From NCBI RefSeq assembly GCF_014202415.1, contig NZ_JACHGR010000007.1, positions 160,786-224,785 of the forward strand: a DNA stretch of 64,000 nt, written 5' to 3'. The stretch is from Tolumonas osonensis. Lineage in GTDB: Bacteria; Pseudomonadota; Gammaproteobacteria; Enterobacterales; Aeromonadaceae. Under the pieces are notes generated by a model that saw only the letters and a list, made by a program, of their open reading frames with translations, was not told the DNA's origin and made no database searches. The translations under genes and the position numbers were made by a program. Every line of letters begins with the position of its first letter. The first letter of the stretch is position 1. Below are positions 28,304-37,055 of this stretch, one piece after another.

Positions 28304-28329
28304 AGAGGGTCTGCCGTGGCAGGCCTTCT
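28304..28329 (+). terminator. Possible terminator after grcA
   Basis: A 12-bp stem AGAGGGTCTGCC / GGCAGGCCTTCT with two G-T pairs, nearly without loop (GT), 13 bases after the stop. The following sequence is only mildly T-rich. Confidence 0.45.
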
Positions 28330-28346
28330 ATCATTTCTGATTTACC

Positions 28347-29891
28347 TTATTTCAAACCCAGTCGTTTGGCTAACTTATGCAGATTGCTGGCATCCAGTTC
28401 CAGTTTCCGGGCAACTTCCGCCCAGTTATCATTGCTATTGGCAAGCGTTCTTCTGATCAGTTGTCGCTGAAATTGTTCAACGGCCTCTTTCATGGCATGT
28501 ATGTTTTCCTGTATTGCCGGTGTTTCATCTGCATCAGGCGATATGCCGGACTGCTCCTGTGCGGAAACAATGTCCAGATCCAGATGGCGAGGTTCAAGCG
28601 TGACAATATTTGTCCTGATCGCCCCCTGACTTACAGCCCGTAATGCAGCCCGGCTGATTACATGTTCCAGCTCCCTGATATTTCCGGGCCAGGAGTATGC
28701 GCATAGTGCCTGTTCAGCCTGATGGGACAAACGCAGACTTCTGAAACCCAACCGGGTACGGTTCAATTCCAGAAAATAGCCTGCCAGCAGAAGCACATCG
28801 TCTCCCCGCTGGCGCAAAGGTGGTACCGGAACCGGATAAACCGAAAGACGATGATACAGGTCGGCCCTGAATTCGCCGCCCCGAACCTGTTCAGCCAAAT
28901 CCCGGTTAGTCGCTGCGATAATACGAACATTTACTTTTAAAGGCTTATCCGAGCCTAACCGCTGAATTTCTCCGTTTTGCAATGCTCTTAGTAGTTTTGC
29001 CTGTGCAATAAGCGGTAACTCACCAACCTCATCCAGAAATAAAACGCCACCATCCGCAGCTTCAAAACGGCCGGAACGATCAGCGACTGCGCCGGAAAAT
29101 GCGCCTTTGACATGGCCGAACAATTCGCTCTCAATCAGCGATTCAGGCAGTGCGGCACAATTCACATGAATCATCGGCGCATGGGCTCGCGATGATTTCC
29201 GGTGTATCCGCCGGGCAAGCAACTCTTTACCGACCCCCGTTTCACCCGATAACAGAACCGGAAGATCTGAATCTGCCACGATATCAAGCTCATGCAATAA
29301 ACGTAGTAACACCGGGCTACGGCCGATAATTTCCCTGTTCTCATCCAGATGACCATCGCCGGTTAATTCATCATCGATCCGACTTGCCAAATGCAAAGCA
29401 CGATTTTCATCTTCCAGGCGGCAAAGTCTGATCACGGCCTCACAACAAGCAGCGATCTCCGGCATCCTATCAATGACAGAGCGAGGAAAAGGTATCTCAT
29501 CAACCGAATCCAACGTGAGAACACCCCAGCAGGTATCCCCCAGATATAAACTTATTCCAAGACAATCATGTACCGGGAGTGGTTCGCCTAAATGAGATGC
29601 CAGTAAACCGTCATATGGATCCGGAAGCGGGTTTCCCGGCTCAAAATGGACTGGCGTACGCTGAGCAAGAATGGCGGCTAACCGTGGATGCTTAACAATT
29701 TCAAACCGCCGGCCTAATGTATCTGGCACTAAACCAGAAACAGCCACAGGCGTCAGACTTTCTCCAGCCTGTTTTAAAAGCCCCACCGCACCACAATTTA
29801 GCCAGGTATGAATTGCACCAACTAATCGTTCTTCTCTGACTGCACGCGGAAATTCACAGGCTATATCCCGGATAATTTGATGAACAAGCAT
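28347..29891 (-). CDS. norR: NorR, NO-responsive sigma-54-dependent activator
   Basis: A 514-residue enhancer-binding protein. The N-terminal GAF domain (1-165) keeps candidate non-haem iron ligands: Asp residues in PDPYDG, His108 and Cys110 in HDCLG, and Asp128 in TLDS. The AAA+ domain has Walker A GETGVGKE (216-223), Walker B LFLDE (284-288) and the sigma-54 contact loop written GAFSGA (263-268) instead of GAFTGA. The C-terminal HTH is NWAEVARKLELDASNLHKLAKRLGL. NO binding to the GAF iron relieves repression of the AAA+ motor. It diverges from ytfE-hmp, and one of three NorR boxes touches its start codon, suggesting autoregulation. Confidence 0.94.
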   Translation of the reverse strand: MLVHQIIRDIACEFPRAVREERLVGAIHTWLNCGAVGLLKQAGESLTPVAVSGLVPDTLGRRFEIVKHPRLAAILAQRTPVHFEPGNPLPDPYDGLLASHLGEPLPVHDCLGISLYLGDTCWGVLTLDSVDEIPFPRSVIDRMPEIAACCEAVIRLCRLEDENRALHLASRIDDELTGDGHLDENREIIGRSPVLLRLLHELDIVADSDLPVLLSGETGVGKELLARRIHRKSSRAHAPMIHVNCAALPESLIESELFGHVKGAFSGAVADRSGRFEAADGGVLFLDEVGELPLIAQAKLLRALQNGEIQRLGSDKPLKVNVRIIAATNRDLAEQVRGGEFRADLYHRLSVYPVPVPPLRQRGDDVLLLAGYFLELNRTRLGFRSLRLSHQAEQALCAYSWPGNIRELEHVISRAALRAVSQGAIRTNIVTLEPRHLDLDIVSAQEQSGISPDADETPAIQENIHAMKEAVEQFQRQLIRRTLANSNDNWAEVARKLELDASNLHKLAKRLGLK

Positions 29892-29948
29892 GGTTTAAAT
29901 CACCCTGAATGGTTTTATATACCATACACAAGAATGGTTTAAATCACC
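29892..29948. promoter_or_regulatory. Three NorR enhancer sites
   Basis: Three copies of GGT-N7-ACC contain the NorR core GT-N7-AC: GGTTTAAATCACC (29892-29904), GGTTTTATATACC (29911-29923) and GGTTTAAATCACC again (29936-29948). Each is preceded by AT. E. coli also has three such sites between norR and norVW, all needed for activation. The first abuts the norR start codon. Confidence 0.88.
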
Positions 29949-29971
29949 ACACCAAAAATAAAACTGATAAA

Positions 29972-29984
29972 TATCAATAACTTA
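29972..29984. promoter_or_regulatory. IHF consensus match between NorR sites and the sigma-54 promoter
   Basis: TATCAATAACTTA fits WATCAA-N4-TTR exactly. IHF commonly bends DNA between enhancer and sigma-54 promoter, and this is the expected position, but the consensus is short and the region AT-rich. Confidence 0.55.
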
Positions 29985-29988
29985 ATTG

Positions 29989-30005
29989 TTGGCACGCCTC
30001 ATGCT
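29989..30005 (+). promoter_or_regulatory. Sigma-54 promoter of ytfE-hmp
   Basis: TTGGCACG and ATGCT make a -24/-12 element with GG (29991-29992) and GC (30003-30004) separated by exactly 10 bases. The -24 half is a full consensus; the -12 half has one change (ATGCT for TTGCT). It predicts a start at about 30016. Confidence 0.88.
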
Positions 30006-30010
30006 AATAA

Positions 30011-30024
30011 TTGATTGAAATCAA
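30011..30024. promoter_or_regulatory. FNR box over the predicted ytfE-hmp start site
   Basis: TTGAT-TGAA-ATCAA is a perfect FNR palindrome that straddles the +1 expected from the sigma-54 promoter. In that position FNR would repress; FNR represses hmp in E. coli. Confidence 0.72.
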
Positions 30025-30052
30025 ACTTTTGCCATACTCACGGAGTAATCAT

Positions 30053-30718
30053 ATGAATTATCTGGAACAGACTCTGGCGCAGCTGGCCTGCGACATTCCC
30101 GGCGCCACCCGCGTATTTCATAAATATAAACTTGATTTTTGCTGTGGTGGTAAAAAAAGCCTGGCAGAAGCCATATCAGAACGTAACTTTACTGCCGAAC
30201 AAATTATCGCCGATCTGGATGCGGTTGTTTCCTTACAGCCGGAAGCGCATGACTGGCGGAATGCTTCACCATCCAACTTGATTGATCATATTCTGGAACG
30301 CTATCACAACATCCACCGTATCCAGCTACCTGAACTGATCCGGCTGGCTAAGCGGGTTGAACATGTTCATGGTGACAGAGCGGACTGCCCGAAAGGATTG
30401 TCATCTCATCTGGAATACATGCATGGCGAATTAGAAAATCATATGCAAAAGGAAGAACAGATCCTGTTTCCAATGATAAAAACCGGAGAATACTTTACAG
30501 CTCAGGGTCCTATCCGGGTGATGGAACATGAGCATGAACAACATGGCGACAGCTTAGAAATGATCGCCAAACTGACTGATGACATCACGCCACCACCTTT
30601 TGCCTGTGTCACCTGGCGGGCACTCTATACCGGATTAACACAGTTACGGGAAGATTTGATGGCGCATATTCATCTTGAAAACAATGTGCTGTTTCCAGCT
30701 ACCCATAATGCCATCTGA
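30053..30718 (+). CDS. ytfE: Iron-sulfur cluster repair di-iron protein YtfE (RIC, ScdA)
   Basis: A 221-residue protein with the short N-terminal ScdA domain (FHKYKLDFCCGGKKSLAEA, two adjacent Cys) and a hemerythrin-like di-iron domain (HILERYHNIHR, HGELENHMQKEEQILFPMI, EHEHEQHG, HIHLENNVLFP). YtfE restores iron-sulfur centres damaged by NO or peroxide. ATG 30053 has CGGAG upstream; the frame extends 14 codons further back through the FNR box and promoter, which is not credible coding. It is the first gene of an operon with hmp, driven by the NorR-dependent sigma-54 promoter. Confidence 0.93.
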   Translation: MNYLEQTLAQLACDIPGATRVFHKYKLDFCCGGKKSLAEAISERNFTAEQIIADLDAVVSLQPEAHDWRNASPSNLIDHILERYHNIHRIQLPELIRLAKRVEHVHGDRADCPKGLSSHLEYMHGELENHMQKEEQILFPMIKTGEYFTAQGPIRVMEHEHEQHGDSLEMIAKLTDDITPPPFACVTWRALYTGLTQLREDLMAHIHLENNVLFPATHNAI

Positions 30719-30751
30719 TACAGCGACAATGTCCAAAAGAAGGAATATGGC

Positions 30752-31942
30752 ATGAATGAACAACAAAAAGCGCTGATCCGGGCAACTGTGCCGGTATTAC
30801 GCAGCAGCGGCGTGGCACTTACCAGTCATTTTTACAACCGGATGTTTACCCACAACCCGGAGTTAAAAAATATATTCAATCAGGGCCATCAGAAAACCGG
30901 CCGCCAGCAAGAAGCGTTAGCTGGCGCCGTACTGGCTTATGCTGAACATATTGATGACCCTTCTGTTTTATTGCCGGTTGTTGCGCGTGTAGCGCACAAA
31001 CACGTGAGCTTAGGGATTCGGGCTGAACATTACACCATTGTCGGCAAACATCTGCTGGCCTCCATAAAGGAGGTCCTGGGTGATGCGGCAACACCTGAAC
31101 TGATAGATGCCTGGGCTGCAGCTTATGGTTCACTGGCCGATTTATTCATCAATTTTGAATCTGATTTATACCAGCAATCTATTGATACGGATGGTGGCTG
31201 GACCGGCTGGCGTCCTTTCCGGATCAGTAAAAAGCTCAAAGAAAGTGATGAAATTACATCGTTCTGTTTTGAACCATTAGATGGCGGTGCAATCCCTCAT
31301 TTCAGGGCAGGACAATATATCAGCGTGCGTATTTATGTACCGGAGCTGGGATTATTCCAGCCACGCCAGTACAGCTTATCCGATGCGCCGGGTCAGAGTC
31401 ATTTACGGATCTCAGTGAAACGGGAAAACGGCAATACAGAACAACCCGCCGGAAAAGTTTCAAATCTACTCCATGAACACTATGCCGAAGGACATATTAT
31501 TGAGCTATCGGCGCCTTATGGTGATTTCTATATCAATGAAACGTCTCAGGCACCGGTTGTTTTAATGAGTGGAGGGGTGGGAATAACCCCCATGATTTCC
31601 ATCATGAATTATCTGACAGCTAAAAATAGCACCCGGGAATTGCATTTCATTCATTCAGCAAGAAATGAGTCGTCGCATGCATTTAAGTCTCATGCAGAAT
31701 CAGTGGCAGAAAAACATGGTGTCATGCTTCATGTATTCTACGATCAACGTGAGGCACACCAAAGCCATGCCAAACAGGCACCCTATCAGCTGGAACATGT
31801 CCTGCCAACAGATGCCCTGAATGCGGAATATTATTTATGTGGCCCCGTGTCGTTCATGCGTCATTATATCGGCGAGTTAAAGCGTATCGGTGTCAATGAC
31901 GAACAGATATTTGCCGAGGCATTTGGATCTGGTGGCGTATAA
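30752..31942 (+). CDS. hmp: Flavohemoglobin, nitric oxide dioxygenase
   Basis: A 396-residue flavohaemoprotein of normal length: globin domain (1-140; distal Tyr in HFYNRMF, proximal His near residue 84 in AHKHVSLGI), FAD domain (PRQYSLSD near residue 206) and NAD domain (VLMSGGVGITPMISI, then YYLCGPVSFM). It turns NO and O2 into nitrate using NADH. The spacing from ytfE is 33 bp with AAGGA before the ATG, so the two are one operon. In E. coli hmp is under NsrR; here its location behind a NorR-type promoter resembles the arrangement described for Vibrio. Confidence 0.95.
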   Translation: MNEQQKALIRATVPVLRSSGVALTSHFYNRMFTHNPELKNIFNQGHQKTGRQQEALAGAVLAYAEHIDDPSVLLPVVARVAHKHVSLGIRAEHYTIVGKHLLASIKEVLGDAATPELIDAWAAAYGSLADLFINFESDLYQQSIDTDGGWTGWRPFRISKKLKESDEITSFCFEPLDGGAIPHFRAGQYISVRIYVPELGLFQPRQYSLSDAPGQSHLRISVKRENGNTEQPAGKVSNLLHEHYAEGHIIELSAPYGDFYINETSQAPVVLMSGGVGITPMISIMNYLTAKNSTRELHFIHSARNESSHAFKSHAESVAEKHGVMLHVFYDQREAHQSHAKQAPYQLEHVLPTDALNAEYYLCGPVSFMRHYIGELKRIGVNDEQIFAEAFGSGGV

Positions 31943-31971
31943 CCACTTTTTACCTGAAAAATAGAGACAAA

Positions 31972-31995
31972 AAAGCCGGATTTTCATCCGGCTTT
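31972..31995. terminator. Terminator between hmp and the zinc-ribbon gene
   Basis: A perfect 9-bp stem AAAGCCGGA / TCCGGCTTT with a 6-nt loop lies between converging genes, with A run on the left and T-rich sequence on the right. Confidence 0.85.
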
Positions 31996-32008
31996 CCCTT
32001 TTATATGA

Positions 32009-32239
32009 TTAAACAGGTGTAATCTGATATTCGGCCTGTCGCTTTGAAATCATCGAGTTGCAGGTGTTACAGAAAAATTCTGACGCACCACAAGCTTGCA
32101 GACGTTCCAGCTCAACGTGACATGTCGGACAGAATCCAACAATTTTAAACTGCTTTGCGCAATGCGAACAGGTTGCTGTACTCTGTCTTGGATCCAGCCC
32201 TTCTTGCTGACAAGAAGGACAGGTGATTTGATAAGCCAT
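32009..32239 (-). CDS. yfgJ: Small zinc-ribbon protein (YfgJ-like)
   Basis: A 76-residue protein with paired CxxC knuckles: CPSC, CSHC, CPTC and CNTC, plus further Cys in QACGASEFFC. The spacing and the ending ISKRQAEYQI match E. coli YfgJ (zinc-ribbon family, DUF1407), function unknown. It lies 18 bp behind der, as in E. coli, and is the last gene of the leftward block. Confidence 0.82.
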   Translation of the reverse strand: MAYQITCPSCQQEGLDPRQSTATCSHCAKQFKIVGFCPTCHVELERLQACGASEFFCNTCNSMISKRQAEYQITPV

Positions 32240-32257
32240 TTCACCTCTCCTTATGCA

Positions 32258-33754
32258 TTAGCCCTTTTTCACAAACTTCATCATACGACGACGCTTACGG
32301 ATCTGGTTTGGAGTCAGTTTATTCCGCTTACCCTCAAACGGATTATCGCCTTCCTGGAATTCAACATGGATAGGCGTGCCCATAATTTTAAGCGACTTAC
32401 GATAATAGTTTATCAGATAACGCTTATATGAGTCGGGCAGATCATTCACCTGGTTACCATGAATGATAATACGTGGCGGGTTATAACCACCCGCATGCGC
32501 ATATTTCAGCTTAACACGGCGGCCACGTACCAATGGTGGCTGATGATCTTCCGCAGCCATATTCATGATACGGGTCAGCATGGAGGTACTGATACGTTTA
32601 GTCGCAGAACGGTACGCTTCCTGAATAGAATCAAACAGGTTGCCGACACCAGAACCATGCAACGCAGAAATAAAATGGACCCGGGCAAAATCAACAAAAC
32701 CCAAACGGCGTTCCAGATCTTCTTTGATTTTTTCCTTGGTGTCCTGATCCAGTCCATCCCACTTGTTGACAGCGATCACGATGGAACGACCAGAATGCAG
32801 CGTGAATCCTAACAGGCTGAGATCCTGATCAGAAATACCTTCACGAGCATCAACCAGCAGCAATACCACGTTAGCATCTTCAATCGCCTGCAACGTTTTA
32901 ACGACCGAGAATTTTTCTACTGTTTCGTAGATCTTTTTCTTCTTACGTACACCCGCGGTATCAATGACAATATACTGCTGCTCGTCTCGTTCCAGCGGAA
33001 TGTAGATAGAATCACGGGTTGTTCCCGGCATATCGAAAACAATAACGCGATCTTCACCCAACATGCGGTTAGTTAATGTAGATTTGCCGACGTTCGGACG
33101 TCCGATGATTGCAAATTTAATCGGTAGATCGGCATAACGATCTTCACCGGTTAACTCTTCCTCATCTTCGTTCAGCAGAACTTCTTCTTTACCTTCAAAG
33201 GCAGCCCAATAAGCAGCCTCTTCCGCAGCCGCTTTTTCTTCCTCAGTAGGCTCCACTAATTCTTCAAGAAACGGTGCTAATGCTTTCTCAAGCAATGCAG
33301 TAACACCTCGTCCATGAGCTGCTGCAATCTGGTGGATCTCACCCAATGCCAGGCTATAAAAGTCTGCACAGTGAGCATCTCCATCAATACCATCAGTTTT
33401 ATTCGCAACCAGAAAAACTTTCTTTTGTTGACGACGCAGATGGTTAGCAATACCAATATCAGCACTGGTCACACCTGCACGGGCATCAACCATGAATAAG
33501 ACAACATCGGCTTCTTCAATCGCCTGCAGCGATTGTTCTGCCATTTTGACTTCGATCCCTTCCTCGGAACCATCAATACCGCCGGTATCTACAACGATGA
33601 AATTCAATTCGCCGAACGATGCCTGCCCATATTTACGATCACGAGTTAATCCCGGGAAATCGGCCACCAGTGCGTCCCGGCTACGCGTCAGACGGTTAAA
33701 TAGTGTGGACTTGCCAACGTTTGGGCGTCCCACCAGGGCAACAACAGGGGTCAT
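32258..33754 (-). CDS. der: GTPase Der (EngA), ribosome assembly
   Basis: A 498-residue double-GTPase. Both G domains show G1 GRPNVGKST (about residues 8 and 217), G3 DTGG and DTAG, and G4 NKTD and NKWD; a C-terminal KH-like domain ([21 protein letters not shown]) follows. An acidic linker rich in Glu (about 165-205) joins the domains. Der is needed for maturation of the large ribosomal subunit. I chose ATG 33754 ([12 protein letters not shown]) with GAGG upstream rather than the in-frame start 12 bases earlier. Confidence 0.96.
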   Translation of the reverse strand: MTPVVALVGRPNVGKSTLFNRLTRSRDALVADFPGLTRDRKYGQASFGELNFIVVDTGGIDGSEEGIEVKMAEQSLQAIEEADVVLFMVDARAGVTSADIGIANHLRRQQKKVFLVANKTDGIDGDAHCADFYSLALGEIHQIAAAHGRGVTALLEKALAPFLEELVEPTEEEKAAAEEAAYWAAFEGKEEVLLNEDEEELTGEDRYADLPIKFAIIGRPNVGKSTLTNRMLGEDRVIVFDMPGTTRDSIYIPLERDEQQYIVIDTAGVRKKKKIYETVEKFSVVKTLQAIEDANVVLLLVDAREGISDQDLSLLGFTLHSGRSIVIAVNKWDGLDQDTKEKIKEDLERRLGFVDFARVHFISALHGSGVGNLFDSIQEAYRSATKRISTSMLTRIMNMAAEDHQPPLVRGRRVKLKYAHAGGYNPPRIIIHGNQVNDLPDSYKRYLINYYRKSLKIMGTPIHVEFQEGDNPFEGKRNKLTPNQIRKRRRMMKFVKKG

Positions 33755-33778
33755 ACAAAACCTCAATAAATAAACATA

Positions 33779-33802
33779 AGCCCCCGATACAAATCAGGGG
33801 CT
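33779..33802 (-). terminator. Intercistronic hairpin between bamB and der
   Basis: AGCCCC / GGGGCT with an inner GAT / ATC pairing around a 4-nt loop; on the transcribed strand moderately T-rich sequence follows. It may partly terminate or stabilise mRNA between the two genes. Confidence 0.5.
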
Positions 33803-33823
33803 ATTTACAAACCAGAATCCGGA

Positions 33824-35002
33824 TTATAACGGACGTTTTAACGCGACAAGTTCGCCGCCACGAGTTTGAATATAGACTAAATCACCATCAATGATGGGTG
33901 CTGCATAGAGACCATCACTATCGATCTCCTGCATAGACACAATCCTACCCGTTGTTTGTGAAATCCAGTACAGATAGCCTTCGCTGTCGCCAACGACAAC
34001 ATAATCACCTAATACCAGAGGAGCCGTCAGATTACGATATTCCAGCTGGGTATTAGACCACTTCTCAGTACCGGTTGAGCGTTCGACGAGATAGATATGC
34101 GACTTTGAATCAGTAATAACAATATCGTTTACGCCAATTCCCATGTTCTGATAGGAAGCATATTTCCGCTTCCAGAGTTCATCACCGGAGATCAGTTTAC
34201 GGGAAACAAGCTGTCCATTATATGCTACTGCGTATAGTTCATCATCAACAATAATCGGGACTGCATCGACATCTACCATACGATCAAGATCGGTACGGCC
34301 ATGTGGCGTCGCTACACGGGTTTCGTTCACCAACTGCCCGTTTTGCAGAATAACAATGCCTATTTTACCATCTGCCCGGCCATACAGCACACCACCCGCG
34401 GCGATCACCGGCGCAGATGTACCACGTAAAGTCAGGTTTGGTTGCTCACTGGTCACAGTCCAGCCGATCTTTCCACTTTCGCCATCAAGAGCGAGTAACT
34501 GGCCAGCACTCGTGCTAACTACGACTTTACCAGCCTCGGTAGCAGGCATAGCCAACACTTCACCACCAACATCGGTGTGCCACAACAATTCACCATTTGT
34601 CTGGCTCAGCGCAATCAGCTCACCATTTTCGGAACCGACATAAAGACGACCATCCGCCGCCGCCAGGCCGCCAGATAAACGGGCACTGCGCTTTTCTTCG
34701 TAAAAAGCCTGATCACTCAGATCAACATTCCACAACTCTTTACCACTCAGCTTATCAAAGGCATATACATCACCATCTCTTGATGCTGCAAATATATGCT
34801 CGCCGACAATCACCGGTTGCAGTTGTGAATAGAACTTACCGATGCCGGAGCCAATGCCATGGCTCCATACGGTTTCTGCCTGGAATGCTGATTCTACAAC
34901 CGGCACCTCAGCCATTTTGATGACATCTTCTTCGGAGCTGCAGCCAGACAGGAGAATACCTCCCAGCAACAGACAGCTAAATTTTTGCCAACCTTTATGC
35001 AT
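33824..35002 (-). CDS. bamB: BamB (YfgL), outer-membrane assembly lipoprotein
   Basis: A 392-residue lipoprotein with lipobox LSGC (about residues 16-19) and an eight-bladed PQQ-like beta-propeller with repeated strand motifs (YVGSENGELIAL, VVSTSAGQLLALDGESGKIGWTV, VVGDSEGYLYWI). BamB supports folding of outer-membrane proteins by BamA. I prefer ATG 35002 (MHKGWQKFSC): GGTGA lies 5 bases upstream and the lipoprotein signal then has normal length. ATG 35014 is an alternative adding four residues. Confidence 0.93.
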   Translation of the reverse strand: MHKGWQKFSCLLLGGILLSGCSSEEDVIKMAEVPVVESAFQAETVWSHGIGSGIGKFYSQLQPVIVGEHIFAASRDGDVYAFDKLSGKELWNVDLSDQAFYEEKRSARLSGGLAAADGRLYVGSENGELIALSQTNGELLWHTDVGGEVLAMPATEAGKVVVSTSAGQLLALDGESGKIGWTVTSEQPNLTLRGTSAPVIAAGGVLYGRADGKIGIVILQNGQLVNETRVATPHGRTDLDRMVDVDAVPIIVDDELYAVAYNGQLVSRKLISGDELWKRKYASYQNMGIGVNDIVITDSKSHIYLVERSTGTEKWSNTQLEYRNLTAPLVLGDYVVVGDSEGYLYWISQTTGRIVSMQEIDSDGLYAAPIIDGDLVYIQTRGGELVALKRPL

Positions 35003-35022
35003 TCGGTTCACCATCCTTCGCT

Positions 35023-35673
35023 TTATTTCGCTTTAGGTGTATCAACGTCTTCGCTGGCTACAGAAAGATCATCCAGTTTCATCTGTAAAACAGGATTAGT
35101 ACCTGCTTTACCGGACTGCATGGCTACAGTATAGGCTTCACGGGCTTTATCAGGCTGCGATGATGCCAGTAATGCATCACCTCTGATTTCAGCCACTACC
35201 GCTTTGTATTGTTCTGCAGTAATAGAATCCAGTACTTTCAGCGCATCGGCTGGTTTATCCATTGCAACTAACAGACGTGACAGGCGGATAGCAGCAACAG
35301 GTTTAAATTCCTCTTCACTGCCCTGTTCCGCAACATAACGCAATTGCTCTGCAGCCAGCTCAGGTTTATTCGCGTTTACTGCTTCAGCGGCGAGTTGCAG
35401 ACCAGCAAGATCACCATACGTATTTTTATGTGATTTGATAAACTGACTGACAGCATCAAATGCTTTTTCATGCTGTTCAGACAAACTCTGCATGACTTGC
35501 TGATATTCAGCCGCAGCAGCTTCACTTTGCTGACGGGTGTAATCATTATAATAGCGCCAGCCAAACAGACCCACAAAACCGATTATCACACCGGCAACAA
35601 TGGACTTACCATTTTCTTGCCACCATGATTTTATAGCTTCAACCTGTTGTTCTTCTGAATTGTAAACGTCCAC
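35023..35673 (-). CDS. yfgM: YfgM, SecYEG-associated periplasmic chaperone-like TPR protein
   Basis: A 216-residue protein with a short cytoplasmic N terminus (MDVYNSEEQQVEAIKSWWQENGK), one membrane segment (SIVAGVIIGFVGLFGWRYY) and a periplasmic TPR region rich in Ala, Gln and Glu. In E. coli, YfgM sits at the SecYEG translocon with PpiD and hands over exported proteins. Its start lies 2 bp after the hisS stop, with bamB 20 bp downstream, as in E. coli. Confidence 0.93.
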   Translation of the reverse strand: MDVYNSEEQQVEAIKSWWQENGKSIVAGVIIGFVGLFGWRYYNDYTRQQSEAAAAEYQQVMQSLSEQHEKAFDAVSQFIKSHKNTYGDLAGLQLAAEAVNANKPELAAEQLRYVAEQGSEEEFKPVAAIRLSRLLVAMDKPADALKVLDSITAEQYKAVVAEIRGDALLASSQPDKAREAYTVAMQSGKAGTNPVLQMKLDDLSVASEDVDTPKAK

Positions 35674-35675
35674 TA

Positions 35676-36953
35676 TTACTCTCCCAGTTTATCCAGGATC
35701 GGTAACAGCGCTGTGACATCAACAGTCTGCTGTTCAACCTGATCACGTAAAAATTTAACTGTGACTTTATTATCTGCCACTTCGGATTCACCCAGAATCA
35801 ATGCAATCCGGGCTTCTACTTTATCCGCACGTTTCATTTGCTTCTTGAAGTTTCCGCCACCGCAATGTGTCATAACACGCAGTTCCGGACGCTCATTGCG
35901 TAATTTTTCAGCCAGCAGCAAACCAGCGGTCAGAGTCCCCTCGCCGGCCATGCAGATATATACATCCGCAACAGCAGGGATATTACGAATTTTTTCCAGC
36001 GTTTCGAGCATCAGCGTCAGACGCTCCAGCCCCATGGCAAAACCAATTGCCGGTGTAGCATGACCACCCAGCTGTTCCACCAAACCATCATAACGGCCAC
36101 CGCCACAAATAGTACCCTGAGCCCCCAGGCTGTCGGTAACCCATTCGAATACGGTGTAATTGTAATAATCCAGACCGCGCACCAGACGTTCATTAACCTG
36201 GTATGCAATACCCGCAGCATCCAACAGTGCTTTCAGCCCGTCAAAATGCGCTTTGGTCTCTTCACCAAAATAATCAGACAGTACAGGAGCTTGGGTAAGA
36301 ATTTCCTGAACCTGAGGATTCTTGGTATCCAGTACACGCAGCGGGTTAGTATACATACGGCGCTGACATTCTTCGTCCAGTGACTCTTTATGCTGTTCCA
36401 GGAATGCAACCAGCGCATCACGATATGCAGCGCGTTCCGCTGAAGAGCCCAACGTATTCAATTGCAGGGTGGTAAATTGTTCAATACCCAGCTCACGCCA
36501 CAAACGGGCAGTCAGCATGATCAGCTCAGCATCAATGTCCGGACCGGTCAGACCGAATACTTCAACACCGAATTGATGAAACTGGCGATACCGGCCTTTT
36601 TGCGGACGTTCATGACGGAACATTGGGCCTACATACCACAGGCGACGTTCCTGATTGTAAACCAGGCCATGCTCGATACAGGCACGCACACATCCGGCAG
36701 TGCCTTCTGGCCGCAGTGTCAGACTGTCGCCGTTACGGTCATTAAAGGTATACATCTCTTTTTCAACGACATCGGTAACTTCACCGATAGCTCGCTGAAA
36801 CAAATGCGTCATCTCGACAACGGGCATCCGGATTTCAGAATAACCATAAGAAGACACTACACGACGCAAAGTTGCTTCGACCATTTGCCAGACCGGAGTT
36901 TGTTCCGGTAGGCAATCATTCATACCACGAATCGCCTGAATTTGTTTAGCCAC
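35676..36953 (-). CDS. hisS: Histidyl-tRNA synthetase
   Basis: A 425-residue class II aminoacyl-tRNA synthetase. Motif 2 [21 protein letters not shown], the His-specific blocks [15 protein letters not shown] and [14 protein letters not shown], and motif 3 [12 protein letters not shown] are intact. The start is GTG 36953 ([17 protein letters not shown]), which gives the family N terminus; upstream codons to 37019 cross the promoter. It leads the hisS-yfgM-bamB-der transcription unit. Confidence 0.96.
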   Translation of the reverse strand: MAKQIQAIRGMNDCLPEQTPVWQMVEATLRRVVSSYGYSEIRMPVVEMTHLFQRAIGEVTDVVEKEMYTFNDRNGDSLTLRPEGTAGCVRACIEHGLVYNQERRLWYVGPMFRHERPQKGRYRQFHQFGVEVFGLTGPDIDAELIMLTARLWRELGIEQFTTLQLNTLGSSAERAAYRDALVAFLEQHKESLDEECQRRMYTNPLRVLDTKNPQVQEILTQAPVLSDYFGEETKAHFDGLKALLDAAGIAYQVNERLVRGLDYYNYTVFEWVTDSLGAQGTICGGGRYDGLVEQLGGHATPAIGFAMGLERLTLMLETLEKIRNIPAVADVYICMAGEGTLTAGLLLAEKLRNERPELRVMTHCGGGNFKKQMKRADKVEARIALILGESEVADNKVTVKFLRDQVEQQTVDVTALLPILDKLGE

Positions 36954-36989
36954 AATAATTTCCGAATTTTTAATGCAAAAGCTGCCCGC

Positions 36990-37019
36990 ATTATAGGGAG
37001 TTTCAAAAGACGGGTACAA
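36990..37019 (-). promoter_or_regulatory. Probable promoter of hisS-yfgM-bamB-der
   Basis: On the minus strand TTGTAC and a perfect TATAAT are 18 bp apart, with a GC-rich discriminator (GCGGGC). The -10 lies 37 bases before the GTG start of hisS. Confidence 0.55.
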
Positions 37020-37055
37020 CCCGCCAGCAGACAGCGTGTAATATAAAGTCAGGAA

